A stretch of DNA of 64,000 bases from Moraxella pluranimalium (GCF_002014825.1 NZ_MUYU01000018.1:1-64000), one strand, 5' to 3'. Shown: positions 8,607 through 18,395, counted from the stretch's first letter. Notes: generated by a model from the sequence alone, not told the origin. Numbers and translations are program-made.

Positions 8607-9152
8607 ATGTATCCTTTTATCCGTCTTGGCACAGGCATTGGCAAAAGCATCTATCACACGCTAAAGGGTGATACGCTTGGCGTCACCGACACTGGCGAAG
8701 TCAGCTTTGTGTGCAATATCAATGACATTGATAATTTTCTTGAAATGAACAATGGGCGGATTTTGACGCTGTTTGACCTTGGGCGCAACGACTTTGCCAT
8801 CCGTACAGGACTTGGCAAAAAACTCATCGCCAACCGCTGGGGGCTAGTGGTCGCAGGTAGCACCATCCAATACCGTAAACGCATCCGCCTATTTGATAAA
8901 ATCACCATCAAAACTCGTATCTGCGCCATCGATGAGCGTTGGTTCTACATCGAGCAGACCATGTATGCCAAAGGCGTACCGACATCGCACGCACTGCTAC
9001 GCACAGGCGTGACCAATCTGATGAGCGGTAAAGTCATCGACACCAAGCAGGTACTTGATGCGCTCGGCGTAAGCGGGCTTGATATACCACCTGATAAATG
9101 GGTGCAAGCATGGATTGATGCTGATAAACTGCGACCCTTTCCAAATGAATAA
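8607..9152 (+). CDS. Acyl-CoA thioesterase-like hotdog-fold protein
   Basis: A 181-residue protein with the 4HBT_2/THEM6-like hotdog pattern: MNNGRILTLFDLGRNDFAIRTGL (the central helix with N..R.L...D..R), then GLVVAGSTIQYRKRIRLFDKITIKTRI and a W.....T.Y.KG.. strand. Families with this pattern hydrolyse acyl-CoA or act as related thioesterases; the substrate is unknown. No signal peptide, so cytoplasmic. Monocistronic, convergent with clpX across a shared terminator. Confidence 0.75.
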   Translation: MYPFIRLGTGIGKSIYHTLKGDTLGVTDTGEVSFVCNINDIDNFLEMNNGRILTLFDLGRNDFAIRTGLGKKLIANRWGLVVAGSTIQYRKRIRLFDKITIKTRICAIDERWFYIEQTMYAKGVPTSHALLRTGVTNLMSGKVIDTKQVLDALGVSGLDIPPDKWVQAWIDADKLRPFPNE

Positions 9153-9156
9153 CAAC

Positions 9157-9187
9157 AAAGCCCACCGATAGACCATCGATGGGCTTT
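9157..9187. terminator. Bidirectional terminator, thioesterase / clpX
   Basis: AAAGCCCA.CGAT / ATCG.TGGGCTTT, a stem with one mismatch and a short loop between convergent genes. Confidence 0.75.
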
Positions 9188-9208
9188 GATGCACAAAGCT
9201 GATTGTGC

Positions 9209-10507
9209 TTATTTTTTCTTGACGGTAGGCTTGTCGCCTTGTTCGATAACATCTTTGGTGACGATGACTTCACTGACATCAGTCATGCTTGGCAGCTCGT
9301 ACATGGTGTCCATCAGGGCATTTTCGATAATCGAGCGCAGACCACGAGCACCAGTTTTGCGAGTCATGGCGCGCTTGGCGATGGCGGTCAATGCATCAGG
9401 CTCAAAGCTTAATTTCACCCCTTCCATATTAAACAGGTACTGATACTGCTTGACCAGTGCGTTTTTTGGCTCGGTCAAAATCTGCACCAACGCCGCTTCA
9501 TCGAGCTCTTCTAGGCTTGCAATCACAGGCAGGCGACCAATCAGCTCAGGAATCAGACCAAACTTAATCAAGTCTTCGACTTCCACTTCACGGAACAACT
9601 CCGTGATGCTCGACTCATCCGCCGCCTTGACATCGGCATTAAAGCCAATGCCTGTCTTCTCGGTACGCTGACGGATGACCTTATCCAGCCCTGCAAACGC
9701 CCCACCAACAATCATCAAGATGTTGCTGGTATCCACCTGAATCATCTCTTGGCGTGGATGCTTACGACCGCCTTGCGGTGGGATATTTGCCACCGTGCCT
9801 TCGATGAGCTTGAGCAGTGCTTGCTGTACGCCTTCACCTGAGACATCACGAGTGATGGATGGATTTTCGCTTTTTTTGGAAATCTTATCAATCTCATCGA
9901 TGTAGATGATGCCTTTTTGGGTTTTTTCGACATCGTAGTCCGCCGCTTGTAGGAGCTTTTGGACGATGTTCTCGACATCTTCGCCGACATAGCCTGCTTC
10001 GGTCAAGGTCGTCGCATCCGCCATCGCAAATGGCACATCAAGCATCTTGGCAAGTGTCTGTGCAAGCAATGTCTTGCCCGAACCTGTCGGCCCAATCAAT
10101 AAGATATTACTCTTGGCAAGCTCAACATCCGCTTCATCGGCATCATTTTGGGCGACTTTTAGGCGTTTGTAGTGGTTATAGACCGCCACCGACAGCGCTT
10201 TTTTGGCGGCATCTTGACCGATGACATAGTCATCCAGATACGCTCGTAGCTCTTTTGGCTTTGGCAGTGGTTTATTGAGCCAATCTTCCAAGCCATCTTG
10301 CTTGTCTGCTTTGGTGTCATCCGCCTTATCTGCTTTGCTGGTTTTGGCTTTAGCAGGCTTGTCTTTACTTTTTTGATTACCCAATAAATCACCGCACACT
10401 TCGATGCACTCATTGCAGATATTGGCATCAGTGCCTGCGATGAGCTTTTCGACTTCGGTTTTTTTCTTGCCACAAAATGAGCAGCTTGGTACTTCGGTTT
10501 TACTCAT
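9209..10507 (-). CDS. clpX: ATP-dependent Clp protease ATP-binding subunit ClpX
   Basis: AAA+ unfoldase that feeds tagged substrates into ClpP. The 432-residue protein has an N-terminal four-Cys zinc-binding domain (CSFCGKK ... CNEC), Walker A GPTGSGKT, Walker B YIDEIDK, and the sensor and C-terminal small domain. The linker between zinc domain and AAA+ module (about 45-80) is longer than usual and made of Lys/Asp/Ala repeats ([17 protein letters not shown]). It lies 12 bases downstream of clpP, the last gene of tig-clpP-clpX. It ends at a bidirectional terminator. Confidence 0.98.
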   Translation of the reverse strand: MSKTEVPSCSFCGKKKTEVEKLIAGTDANICNECIEVCGDLLGNQKSKDKPAKAKTSKADKADDTKADKQDGLEDWLNKPLPKPKELRAYLDDYVIGQDAAKKALSVAVYNHYKRLKVAQNDADEADVELAKSNILLIGPTGSGKTLLAQTLAKMLDVPFAMADATTLTEAGYVGEDVENIVQKLLQAADYDVEKTQKGIIYIDEIDKISKKSENPSITRDVSGEGVQQALLKLIEGTVANIPPQGGRKHPRQEMIQVDTSNILMIVGGAFAGLDKVIRQRTEKTGIGFNADVKAADESSITELFREVEVEDLIKFGLIPELIGRLPVIASLEELDEAALVQILTEPKNALVKQYQYLFNMEGVKLSFEPDALTAIAKRAMTRKTGARGLRSIIENALMDTMYELPSMTDVSEVIVTKDVIEQGDKPTVKKK

Positions 10508-10519
10508 AGCACTCTTCTC

Positions 10520-11173
10520 TTATAGGGCTTTTGGGCGTTTTTGTAGCACGATATCCACAAGCCCGTATTCTTTGGCTTGCTCGGCACTCATAAAATTATC
10601 ACGGTCAGTATCACGCTCAAGCGTCTCAACAGATTGACCAGTATGCTCCGCCAATAGACGGTTTAGCTTGGCTTTGAGCTCGATAATCTCACGGGCGTGA
10701 ATCTCGATGTCCGATGCCTGACCACGAAAACCACCCAACGGCTGATGAATCATCACGCGAGAGTTGGCGAGCGCATAGCGTTTGCCTTTTTCGCCCGCTG
10801 ACAGTAGGAACGAGCCCATTGATGCCGCCTGACCTAGACAGATGGTTGAGACATCTGGCTTGATGAAATTCATCGTATCATAAATCGCCATACCCGCTGT
10901 CACCACACCGCCCGGTGAATTGATGTACAGATGGATATCTTTTTCGGGGTTGTCCGCTTCTAGGAATAATAGCTGAGCGACGATTAGGTTCGCCATGTTG
11001 TCTTCGACTTGACCGGTCAAAAAAATCACACGCTCACGCAATAGGCGAGAGAAAATGTCAAATGAGCGTTCGCCACGACCTGACTGCTCGATGACCATCG
11101 GCACAAGTGCGTTTTGGGGTGCATGATAAGCATCCGCCAATTGGTCATAAAAAGGATTGTTCTTGATATTCAT
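10520..11173 (-). CDS. clpP: ATP-dependent Clp protease proteolytic subunit ClpP
   Basis: Serine peptidase subunit that forms the tetradecameric ClpP barrel with ClpX. The 217-residue protein has the nucleophile Ser in [11 protein letters not shown] and the His in MIHQPLGG, with the Asp further on. The N-terminus ([10 protein letters not shown]) includes a short propeptide-like extension before [18 protein letters not shown]. It is the middle gene of tig-clpP-clpX; a terminator-like hairpin separates it from tig, so it may receive reduced read-through or use its own promoter. Confidence 0.98.
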   Translation of the reverse strand: MNIKNNPFYDQLADAYHAPQNALVPMVIEQSGRGERSFDIFSRLLRERVIFLTGQVEDNMANLIVAQLLFLEADNPEKDIHLYINSPGGVVTAGMAIYDTMNFIKPDVSTICLGQAASMGSFLLSAGEKGKRYALANSRVMIHQPLGGFRGQASDIEIHAREIIELKAKLNRLLAEHTGQSVETLERDTDRDNFMSAEQAKEYGLVDIVLQKRPKAL

Positions 11174-11221
11174 AAATATTCCACTGTTTAATTAATTATC
11201 CATACTAAGAAACTTGAGAAC

Positions 11222-11248
11222 AAAAACCCCAATGCATACGCTTTGGGG
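11222..11248 (-). terminator. Terminator-like hairpin between tig and clpP
   Basis: Minus strand: CCCCAA / TTGGGG stem with a 10-base loop followed by TTTTTG. It lies inside the operon and so is probably a partial terminator. Confidence 0.6.
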
Positions 11249-11300
11249 CATTTGTCAATTTGCTAAAATTCAACCTTTAGCCGTCTAAGTACTTGGGCAA

Positions 11301-12635
11301 TTAGATGGCTTGTTGTTGTGCTGCCGCCAATAGCTCTTGGTACTTGACTTCTTTTTCAGTCACTTTGGCTTGACCCAGTAGATAATCCACGACCTGATCT
11401 TCTAGCACCACAGACTCAACTTGAGCACGCTGCTGCTTGTCGTTGGTGTAGTAGTCGATGACTTCTTGTGGGTCTTCGTAGTTTTCAGCAGCTTCAGCAA
11501 TGAACGCAGAGACACGCTCTTGATCCACTTCTAGCTTTTGTGCTTCGATGATTTGGCTTACTAGCACACCTAGACGCACCGCACGCAATGCTTGGTCTTC
11601 AAATAGCTCATTTGGTAGCATATTTGCATCAAAGCTTGCAGGGTTTGCGCCGAACTGCTGTGCAAAGCGGTTTAGCATCATTTGACGCTGACGATCAATC
11701 TCTTGATCCAGCATCGCTTTTGGCACATCAAATTCGTTCTTTTCTAGTAGCGCATCAAATGCCGCTTGCTTGACTTGGTTGCGACCTGCGTGCTTAACTT
11801 CACGCTCCATGTTCTTGCGAACATCAGCTTTTAGCTTGTCAAGACCGCCTTCGGTCACACCAAATAGTGCAAAGAATTCATCGTTTAGCTCAGGCAAGGT
11901 CGCAGCTTTGACTTCTTTGACAGTGATGACAAACTGTGCATCTTTGCCCGCTAGGTGTTCAGCTTGGTAGTCCGCAGGGAAAGTAACGGTGATGGTTTTT
12001 TCTTCGCCAGCTTTCATGCCTTTCATGCCATCTTCAAAGCCTGGAATCATACGACCAGAGCCGATCACTAGCGTGTAGTTCTCAGCGCTGCCGCCTTCGA
12101 ATTTTTCGCCATCGATTGAGCCTGAGAAATCAAAAGTCGCTTGGTCGCCATCTTCGATTGCACCGTCTTTGGTTTCAAAAGTTTGGCGTTGTTTTTGTAG
12201 GCTTTCGATCATCACATCGACATCTTCGTCAGACACGGTCGCTACTTGACGCTCAACTTCGATTTCGCCTAGACCTTTAACTTCCACTTCTGGGAAAGTC
12301 TCAACAGTCGCTTGATAAACCAAGAAATCGTTTTCTAGCTTGACATCATCGATGTTTGGCACGCCAACCACACGCACTTTTTCGGCTGCTAGTGCTTCAA
12401 ATACGGTGTCACGGATGACATCGTTGATGACTTCTTGTTGGATGCCTGCGCCGTATTGGGCACGGATGTGTGATACAGGCACTTTGCCTTTGCGGAAACC
12501 GTCGATCTTCGCAGTCTTAGCAACGCTACGGATACGGCTTTCAACTTTGTTTTGGATATTGCCAACTGGCACTTTTACGGTTAGCTGTGTTTCTTTGTCA
12601 GAGATGACATTCACAGATACTTGTAGATCGCTCAT
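11301..12635 (-). CDS. tig: Trigger factor (ribosome-bound chaperone, PPIase)
   Basis: Ribosome-associated folding chaperone. The 444-residue protein has an N-terminal ribosome-binding domain with the signature GFRKGKVP (about 46-53), an FKBP-like PPIase domain in the middle (about 150-245, [20 protein letters not shown]) and a C-terminal substrate-binding domain. The start is supported by AAGGTGAG 2 bases before the ATG. First gene of the tig-clpP-clpX unit, a widely conserved order that links folding and proteolysis. Confidence 0.97.
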   Translation of the reverse strand: MSDLQVSVNVISDKETQLTVKVPVGNIQNKVESRIRSVAKTAKIDGFRKGKVPVSHIRAQYGAGIQQEVINDVIRDTVFEALAAEKVRVVGVPNIDDVKLENDFLVYQATVETFPEVEVKGLGEIEVERQVATVSDEDVDVMIESLQKQRQTFETKDGAIEDGDQATFDFSGSIDGEKFEGGSAENYTLVIGSGRMIPGFEDGMKGMKAGEEKTITVTFPADYQAEHLAGKDAQFVITVKEVKAATLPELNDEFFALFGVTEGGLDKLKADVRKNMEREVKHAGRNQVKQAAFDALLEKNEFDVPKAMLDQEIDRQRQMMLNRFAQQFGANPASFDANMLPNELFEDQALRAVRLGVLVSQIIEAQKLEVDQERVSAFIAEAAENYEDPQEVIDYYTNDKQQRAQVESVVLEDQVVDYLLGQAKVTEKEVKYQELLAAAQQQAI

Positions 12636-12893
12636 AACTCACCTTAAAATTAAAATAAAAAACGAAACAGGTCGGTCAAAAAACTGACCAAAAATCTGGC
12701 TGTGCCAATGCTAACTAAATCCATTTTTTAATGATAATTAACAATAAGCACATAAAAATACTAAAAGTAACACAGTATAGCCAATCATTGCAAAAATTAC
12801 AACCAAAACGCCAAAAGTTTCGTATTAAATTGTGGCAAAATGGTGCAAATTGATGCTATCAACTAATGCTGATAATTGGCTACATTGCACCGC

Positions 12894-13487
12894 TTAAAGC
12901 TGTGCCAACAGCTGTGCCATCGCTTGCCCACGGTGGCTGATGGCATTTTTGGCAGACTTTTCAAGCTCGGCGGATGATTTGCCAAGCTCATTCACCCAAA
13001 ACAGCGGATCATAGCCAAAGCCATGCTCACCACGGGGCGCATCCAAAATCTCACCCTGCCATTTGCCAATCGCAATCAGTGGTAGCGGGTCATCGGCATG
13101 ACGCACCATCGCAAGCACGCACACAAAAAACCCCGCAATCGGCGCATCCCCCCGATAGGGACGCAGCTCCGCCAACAGCTTCTCATTATTCGCCTGATCG
13201 TCGCCATGCGTGCCTGCATAGCGTGCCGAATAAATCCCCGGTGCATTGCCAAGCACGGGCACACACAGACCGCTGTCATCAGCAATCGCAGGCAAACCAC
13301 TAGCAGCCGATGCATGACGGGCTTTGATGATGGCATTTTCTACAAAGCTTAGCCCATCTTCGATAGCATCATCGATGCCCAGACTGCCTTGATTGATGAT
13401 TTGTACACCCAAGTTCGCTTGGTCAAATAATGCTTGAAATTCGGCAAGCTTACCTTTGTTATTGCTGGCTAAGACCCATTGTTTCAT
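12894..13487 (-). CDS. rdgB: XTP/dITP diphosphatase (RdgB/HAM1)
   Basis: House-cleaning pyrophosphatase that removes dITP, ITP and XTP so they do not enter nucleic acids. The 197-residue protein starts MKQWVLASNNKGKLAEF, the family's N-terminal signature, with DDSGLCV, GIYSARYAG, and GFGYDPLFW then SHRGQA further on. I chose the ATG at 13487 because it has AAAGGA 6 bases upstream and begins the conserved domain. This ATG overlaps the stop of the upstream HEPN/Abi-like gene as ATGA, which implies translational coupling. Confidence 0.95.
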   Translation of the reverse strand: MKQWVLASNNKGKLAEFQALFDQANLGVQIINQGSLGIDDAIEDGLSFVENAIIKARHASAASGLPAIADDSGLCVPVLGNAPGIYSARYAGTHGDDQANNEKLLAELRPYRGDAPIAGFFVCVLAMVRHADDPLPLIAIGKWQGEILDAPRGEHGFGYDPLFWVNELGKSSAELEKSAKNAISHRGQAMAQLLAQL

Positions 13488-14152
13488 AGAGTTTCCTTTG
13501 GTTGGATAAGTTGAATTGGTGATGATTGTAACAAGACTTCCACTCTTTGCCAATCATTCATTTGGCAGGCAATACTTGGGCTTTGATAAGCAATCAATTG
13601 CTGAATTATTTGATAAGAATTTTCAATGTCTTTATTAAATATTGGTTCATGATGTGCAATGCGGTTTCGTAGCCACCGAATTTTTTCCAAATCATCAAAA
13701 ATAGCTTTACGTGCTTCGGGCAAAGTAGGCATCATCAAATTGGGAAAATACTTCGCAAGCCTGCCCTGCCAAAGCTGATGATCAAATCGCTTGGTAAAAA
13801 ACTGTTGCCAAAAGAAAAAGGATAATTTAGCGATGACTTGGTCAGTTGATTGCACGCCATTGATGGCTTCTTGTAGGCTTTTACGGGTTTTATCCGCCAA
13901 GCTTGCCTGAAAAGTTTTGTTCATTGCCCAATTTTCGCCATGCAATTCAATCAAAGCTTGAGAAATGGTGTTTCTTATCAAAACTTCACAGATGCTAATA
14001 CATTCAAATAACGCCGAAGAAATTTGAATATTCCACCAATACAATTGTATCGCTTCGTCCAAATTATTCGTATATTTCTCATAAGTCGATAGGCGTGCTG
14101 GCGACAGCTGTCGTTTTATTAAACACAATTTCTGATTATCACTTGAAATCAT
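13484..14152 (-). CDS. Abi-like / HEPN-domain protein, candidate abortive-infection RNase
   Basis: A 222-residue, mainly alpha-helical soluble protein. It shows the Abi-like family pattern: LSPARLSTYEKY at the start, YWWNIQISSALFE, LIRNTISQAL, FFFWQQFFTKRFD..LW...L...FP, and near the C-terminus LRNRIAHHEPIF. The R162-N-R-I-A-H167 hexapeptide fits the HEPN RX4H catalytic motif of RNases used in phage defence and toxin systems. The DNA looks AT-richer than the neighbours, which suggests acquisition. The stop overlaps the rdgB start (ATGA). No antitoxin-like partner (MNT or other) is adjacent. Family membership is by eye; toxicity and defence role are inference. Confidence 0.7.
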   Translation of the reverse strand: MISSDNQKLCLIKRQLSPARLSTYEKYTNNLDEAIQLYWWNIQISSALFECISICEVLIRNTISQALIELHGENWAMNKTFQASLADKTRKSLQEAINGVQSTDQVIAKLSFFFWQQFFTKRFDHQLWQGRLAKYFPNLMMPTLPEARKAIFDDLEKIRWLRNRIAHHEPIFNKDIENSYQIIQQLIAYQSPSIACQMNDWQRVEVLLQSSPIQLIQPKETL

Positions 14153-14228
14153 CCATCAATCATCCTATAATAACCCTGTTCGCTGGGAAGAACGTGGTCT
14201 GATTGACCTACAACCCAGACATACGCAA

Positions 14229-14258
14229 AAGTCCATCCGCTCGGGTGGGCTTTTTATT
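14229..14258. terminator. Hairpin terminator after the EEP gene
   Basis: AAAGTCCATCCG..CGGGTGGGCTTT with wobble pairs, followed on the plus side by TTTTTATTTT and on the minus side by TTTT. It serves the minus-strand EEP gene. The stronger T tract faces the plus strand, where no gene precedes it. Confidence 0.5.
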
Positions 14259-15008
14259 TTAAGCATCCATCGGCGACACCACCGCACTAATCGGCAGATG
14301 GTCGGATAAATTTGACCACGGCACACCGCCATGCACCATCGCATTATGCACCTGTAGCCCGCGCACATAGATACGGTCAAGGCAGAGCATCGGCATCTTG
14401 GCAGGATAAGTCGCAGGATACGCCCCATGACAGACATCAAACACTTCATCCAGCCCAAGACCTGACAGCGCTTGGCAAGATTTTTTTGACCAATCATTAA
14501 AATCCCCCGCCAAAATCAGTGGCGCTTGCTTATCCAAAGTGGCGATATACTCACGGATGGCTTGGTATTGTTTTAGCCTGTCTTTGTGTAGTAAATTTAA
14601 ATGACAGCACAGCACAATCACAGGCATCTGCCATCCATCAGGCACCACTTCACAGTGCAAAATGCCCCGTTTTTCTAGGCGATTGACCGTGATATTGACA
14701 TTGTGCTTGGGGTCAAGCGGATGGCGTGACAGCACGGCATTGCCATGATGACCATGCTCGTATTCGGCATTTTTGCCATAACTATCCGCATAACCCAAAA
14801 ACTCGCCAAACCACTCATGCTGCGGCTGTGATGGAAATTCATTAAAGGCGATGGCTCGTTTTAGATTTTGCCCTTGGACTTCTTGTAGGCAGATGATATC
14901 AGGGTTTAGGCGTGCCAAAGCATCTTTCATGCCAATCAATCGCACGGCACGATTGGTCGGCGACATACCTTTGTGGATATTAAAACTGGTAATCGTGATG
15001 GGTGTCAT
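14259..15008 (-). CDS. Endonuclease/exonuclease/phosphatase-family protein
   Basis: A 249-residue metal-dependent phosphoesterase fold: SFNIHKGM (Asn metal ligand), IICLQEVQ (catalytic Glu), GNAVLSRHP, LILAGDFNDW (D-x-N) and a C-terminal SDHLPI (Asp-His pair). All key residues of the EEP superfamily are visible. No signal peptide, so probably cytoplasmic. It resembles the YbhP-like group of small stand-alone EEP proteins; the substrate (DNA, RNA or phospholipid head group) is not known. Divergent from prlC. Confidence 0.85.
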   Translation of the reverse strand: MTPITITSFNIHKGMSPTNRAVRLIGMKDALARLNPDIICLQEVQGQNLKRAIAFNEFPSQPQHEWFGEFLGYADSYGKNAEYEHGHHGNAVLSRHPLDPKHNVNITVNRLEKRGILHCEVVPDGWQMPVIVLCCHLNLLHKDRLKQYQAIREYIATLDKQAPLILAGDFNDWSKKSCQALSGLGLDEVFDVCHGAYPATYPAKMPMLCLDRIYVRGLQVHNAMVHGGVPWSNLSDHLPISAVVSPMDA

Positions 15009-15112
15009 GAGTGAATTTATCGCAATAAAAGGCTATTGTAGCATGAATTTGTCTTGTAAAATATGCATTTGGACGCATAATAGAACCAGCTTTTTTTGAT
15101 AATTGAGATGCA

Positions 15113-17230
15113 ATGACGATGACTACGATTGATTTGACCACAAGCCCACTGGATGCTCGCTTGGCATTGGTGGATTTTGATAAAGCCACACCAAATTCCT
15201 TGCAAGCCTTGACCGAACAAGCACTACAAACCGCCACCGACAAGCTTGATGCCATCGAAGCGATGGATGGTGATGTGAGCGTGGCAGACGCTTTTGCACA
15301 AATTGAAACTTTTAATACGCTTAGCCGTGCCATTGAGCGTGCATTTGGCGTATTATCACACCTAAATAGCGTGGCAAGCACTGACGATATTCGCCATGCA
15401 CATCATGAAGTATTGCCCAAGCTGTCTGCCTTTGGCACTCGTGTGGGTCAATCAAAAGCCCTGTATCAGCTGTATCAGACCGTGCATGATGGCTTTGAGC
15501 AATTGCCAAATGAGCATCAAAATGACGCCCAACGCCAAGCCATCAAAAAAGCCCTACAAAGCTTTGTGCTATCAGGCGTGGCACTCGATGACGCCAAAAA
15601 AGCCGAATTTGCCGACATCCAAAGTAAGCTTAGCCTATTATCCGCCAAATTTTCGGATAATCTAATGGATGCCACTCGCCACTATACTCGCCCGCTGACT
15701 ACTGATGAATTATCAGGGATTAGCGACAATGGCTTGGCACTACTCAAGGCCGCTGGTGATGCTTATCGTGCTAGCCATCCTGATGTCAATTTGCCAAGTG
15801 ATTATGTAGCAACACTTGATATTCCGATGTATTTGGCGGTGATTAGCTTTGCTGATAGCCGTGCACTGCGTGAAGAGATTTATCACGCCTACAATACTCG
15901 TGCATCTGACCAAAGCCCTGATACCAAAGACTTTGATAATTCGCCACTCATGACCGACATCATCAATCTGCGTACCCAAAAAGCCAAATTGCTTGGCATG
16001 GCAGATTATAGTGAATATTCGCTCGCGACCAAGATGGCAGAAAACAGCCAAGAAATCGAAGCGTTTTTGTTAGATTTATCAAACAAAGCCAAGCCAAAAG
16101 CATTGGCAGAATATGCCGAATTACAGGAATTTGCCAAATCTCTAGGACTTGATGAGCTTAAGCCTTGGGATGTCGCCTATGTCAGCGAAAAAATCCGCCA
16201 AGCCAAATTTAGCCTGACATCTGACGAGCTACGCCCTTATTTCCCATTGCCTGTGGTGCTCGATGGCTTGTTTGACATCTGTCGCACCTTGTTTGGCGTG
16301 GTCATCGAAGTTGTGGATAAGCAGGCGTATTCTGCTTGGCATGATGATGTGCTATTTTGTCAATTGAGCGATGAAAATAGCGGTGAATTGCTTGGCGGTC
16401 TGTATCTTGACCTATTTGCCCGTAGTGGCAAGCAAGGCGGTGCATGGCTTGATGATTTCCAAAAACGCAACGAGCAAGGCGATAGCACCACCTTGCCTGT
16501 GGGCTTTATTGTGGGGAATTTTGCCCCGCCGGTGAATGACAAGCCAAGCTTGCTATCTTTTGACGAAGCCAATACCTTATTCCATGAGTTTGGCCATGCC
16601 TTGCACCATCTATTGACCGAAGTCGGTGTGGCGGATGTGGCAGGCATCAGTGGCGTGGAGTGGGATGCGGTCGAGCTACCCAGTCAGTTTATGGAAAATT
16701 TTGCCATCACTGATGAAGGCTTACAAAAAATCAGCCGCCATATCGACACTGGCGAGCCACTGCCAAGCGATAAAAAAGACGCGCTGATTCGCACCAAAAA
16801 TTTCCAAACAGGACTACAGACCCTACGCCAAATGGAGTTTGGGCTGTATGATTTGCGCCTACATAGTCAATCAATGGCGAACTTTGGCAATGTCAGCTAC
16901 CAAGACATCCTAGCTGTCGCCGATGCCGTCCGCCAAGAAATTGCGGTGGTGATGCCACCTGCTTATCAGCGTTTTGGCAATGGCTTTAGTCATATTTTTG
17001 CCGGTGGTTATGCCTGTGGCTATTATTCGTACATCTGGGCAGAAGTGCTGTCGTCGGATGCGTTTGGTAAATTTGAAGAAGATGGGATTTATAATCCTGC
17101 TACCGGTCGTGCATTTCGTGCCGAGATTTTGGCTCGTGGTAGCTCACGAGATGCCAAAGACAACTATCTGGCGTTCCGTGGTCGCAAGGCGACTAATGAA
17201 GCACTGCTTCGCCATCGTGGCTTGGCATAG
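15113..17230 (+). CDS. prlC: Oligopeptidase A (M3 family metallopeptidase)
   Basis: Cytoplasmic zinc oligopeptidase that degrades signal peptides and other short peptides. The 705-residue protein has the M3 zinc site HEFGHALHH (about 493-501) with the downstream Glu region EWDAVELPSQFMENF. The length fits OpdA/PrlC (about 680). The start codon has only a weak GAG site, and a second ATG lies two codons in. The next gene, yheV, follows after 8 bases, a common gammaproteobacterial pairing. Confidence 0.95.
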   Translation: MTMTTIDLTTSPLDARLALVDFDKATPNSLQALTEQALQTATDKLDAIEAMDGDVSVADAFAQIETFNTLSRAIERAFGVLSHLNSVASTDDIRHAHHEVLPKLSAFGTRVGQSKALYQLYQTVHDGFEQLPNEHQNDAQRQAIKKALQSFVLSGVALDDAKKAEFADIQSKLSLLSAKFSDNLMDATRHYTRPLTTDELSGISDNGLALLKAAGDAYRASHPDVNLPSDYVATLDIPMYLAVISFADSRALREEIYHAYNTRASDQSPDTKDFDNSPLMTDIINLRTQKAKLLGMADYSEYSLATKMAENSQEIEAFLLDLSNKAKPKALAEYAELQEFAKSLGLDELKPWDVAYVSEKIRQAKFSLTSDELRPYFPLPVVLDGLFDICRTLFGVVIEVVDKQAYSAWHDDVLFCQLSDENSGELLGGLYLDLFARSGKQGGAWLDDFQKRNEQGDSTTLPVGFIVGNFAPPVNDKPSLLSFDEANTLFHEFGHALHHLLTEVGVADVAGISGVEWDAVELPSQFMENFAITDEGLQKISRHIDTGEPLPSDKKDALIRTKNFQTGLQTLRQMEFGLYDLRLHSQSMANFGNVSYQDILAVADAVRQEIAVVMPPAYQRFGNGFSHIFAGGYACGYYSYIWAEVLSSDAFGKFEEDGIYNPATGRAFRAEILARGSSRDAKDNYLAFRGRKATNEALLRHRGLA

Positions 17231-17238
17231 GAGCGGTC

Positions 17239-17472
17239 ATGCGCTATCAATCCAATCGCCCAAAACGCCAATTTCTAGCTGGCGTTGCTTGTCCATCATG
17301 CAAAAAAGTCGATGTCATCGTACAAATTCAGGTGTTCTCGCCACAGTTTGATGAATACATCGAATGCATCGACTGTGGGCACAGCGAACGCCGCCCCACC
17401 CCTGATGAGACCGCCATCATCCAAGAGCAAAACGCCAAAGCTGATGGCGTGGGCGTGGTGAAGTTTAAATAG
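17239..17472 (+). CDS. yheV: YheV-family putative zinc-ribbon protein
   Basis: A 77-residue protein with two CxxC pairs, CPSC (about 19-22) and CIDC (about 47-50), making a likely zinc ribbon, and a RRP.....A ending typical of YheV (DUF2387). It lies 8 bases after prlC and is co-transcribed with it. Function unknown in the family. Confidence 0.88.
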   Translation: MRYQSNRPKRQFLAGVACPSCKKVDVIVQIQVFSPQFDEYIECIDCGHSERRPTPDETAIIQEQNAKADGVGVVKFK

Positions 17473-17538
17473 ACGGTTTAATTTATTTACAAAAAAATCT
17501 TAAAAAATCACCGACACTAGCCCTATGTACACAACTCA

Positions 17539-17571
17539 AATTAAGCTCTGTTGTACAAACAGAGCTTAATT
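17539..17571. terminator. Strong hairpin after yheV
   Basis: Perfect 14-bp inverted repeat AATTAAGCTCTGTT / AACAGAGCTTAATT with a 5-base loop. The T tract is short. It probably ends the prlC-yheV transcript. Confidence 0.6.
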
Positions 17572-17628
17572 CTTGCAAATATTTTGAAATATTATTACAA
17601 TAAATTCATTTGCAAGGAGCGATTTGTC

Positions 17629-18315
17629 ATGACACCACTAAAAACTTTTTGCTGCACAATCGTATTATTGAGCGCAACCACCGCCTGTACTGATACATCA
17701 AACACCGCCACACACCCAAGTGATGATACATCGCATGCTCATGCCGCTGATTCGGCGGTCACTACTCCTATAGTGACATCTGCGCCAACGACACCCGACC
17801 CAGAAGACGACCCAAGCATCACAGGCACTAATGTGCTAGGCTTTAAGCTACAGGCATCGACCTTTGAATCCGTCAAAAAACGCTTGGAAAATTACCAATT
17901 TGATGAATATGCCAAATCATACGCCGGTGGATATATTCTAGAAAATGACGGCACAGGCTTTGGCATAGAAGGCTTAAATCATGTGCAATTTGGCTTTGAT
18001 ACCAATCAAAAATTGGTTTATGTCTTTATGCAGATACACGAATCCGACCCCATGGATCATACCACCTACAAAAAGATTGTTTCTTATGTTAAGCAAAACG
18101 ACTACACAGTTGTTGGAAGCAAAGAGCCATTTGTTGGTGATCGTGAAACACGATTTAAGACCCCAAGAGCCGAAACCATCACGGTATCATCGCCACACAT
18201 GGGTGATTTTCAGGTCTATGTAGAATACTATACAGAGGAATTTGGCAAGATGCGCAAGCAAGCACAACACAATACCAAAACCAGCCAACAGCAGACAGAA
18301 TCCAAAAATTTCTGA
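17629..18315 (+). CDS. Hypothetical lipoprotein
   Basis: A 228-residue protein. I chose the ATG at 17629 because AAGGAG lies 9 bases upstream and the protein then begins with a signal peptide ending TTAC, a plausible if unusual lipobox (Cys20). The upstream open frame would read through the hairpin. A Thr/Asp/His-rich linker (about 21-60) leads to a globular domain (about 65-200) starting NVLGFKLQ.STFESVKKRL and including GFGIEGL..VQFGFD, a pattern of envelope proteins with repeated beta strands. The tail is Gln/Lys-rich. I do not recognise the family. Confidence 0.75.
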   Translation: MTPLKTFCCTIVLLSATTACTDTSNTATHPSDDTSHAHAADSAVTTPIVTSAPTTPDPEDDPSITGTNVLGFKLQASTFESVKKRLENYQFDEYAKSYAGGYILENDGTGFGIEGLNHVQFGFDTNQKLVYVFMQIHESDPMDHTTYKKIVSYVKQNDYTVVGSKEPFVGDRETRFKTPRAETITVSSPHMGDFQVYVEYYTEEFGKMRKQAQHNTKTSQQQTESKNF

Positions 18316-18323
18316 AAAAACCA

Positions 18324-18395
18324 AGCCTAAAACCACACCCCAAAAGTTGGGCGCTTAGACAGTTACGCACTTAGGCTAGGCTTTTGGGTGTGGTT
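18324..18395. terminator. Inverted repeat between convergent genes, with alternative pairing
   Basis: AACCACACCCCAAAAG (18331-18346) pairs with CTTTTGGGTGTGGTT (18381-18395), with one bulge and a 34-base loop. AGCCTAA (18324-18330) can instead pair with TTAGGCT (18371-18377) inside that loop, which gives a pseudoknot or alternate fold. It lies between the lipoprotein (+) and WYL (-) genes and is probably a terminator. Confidence 0.5.
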
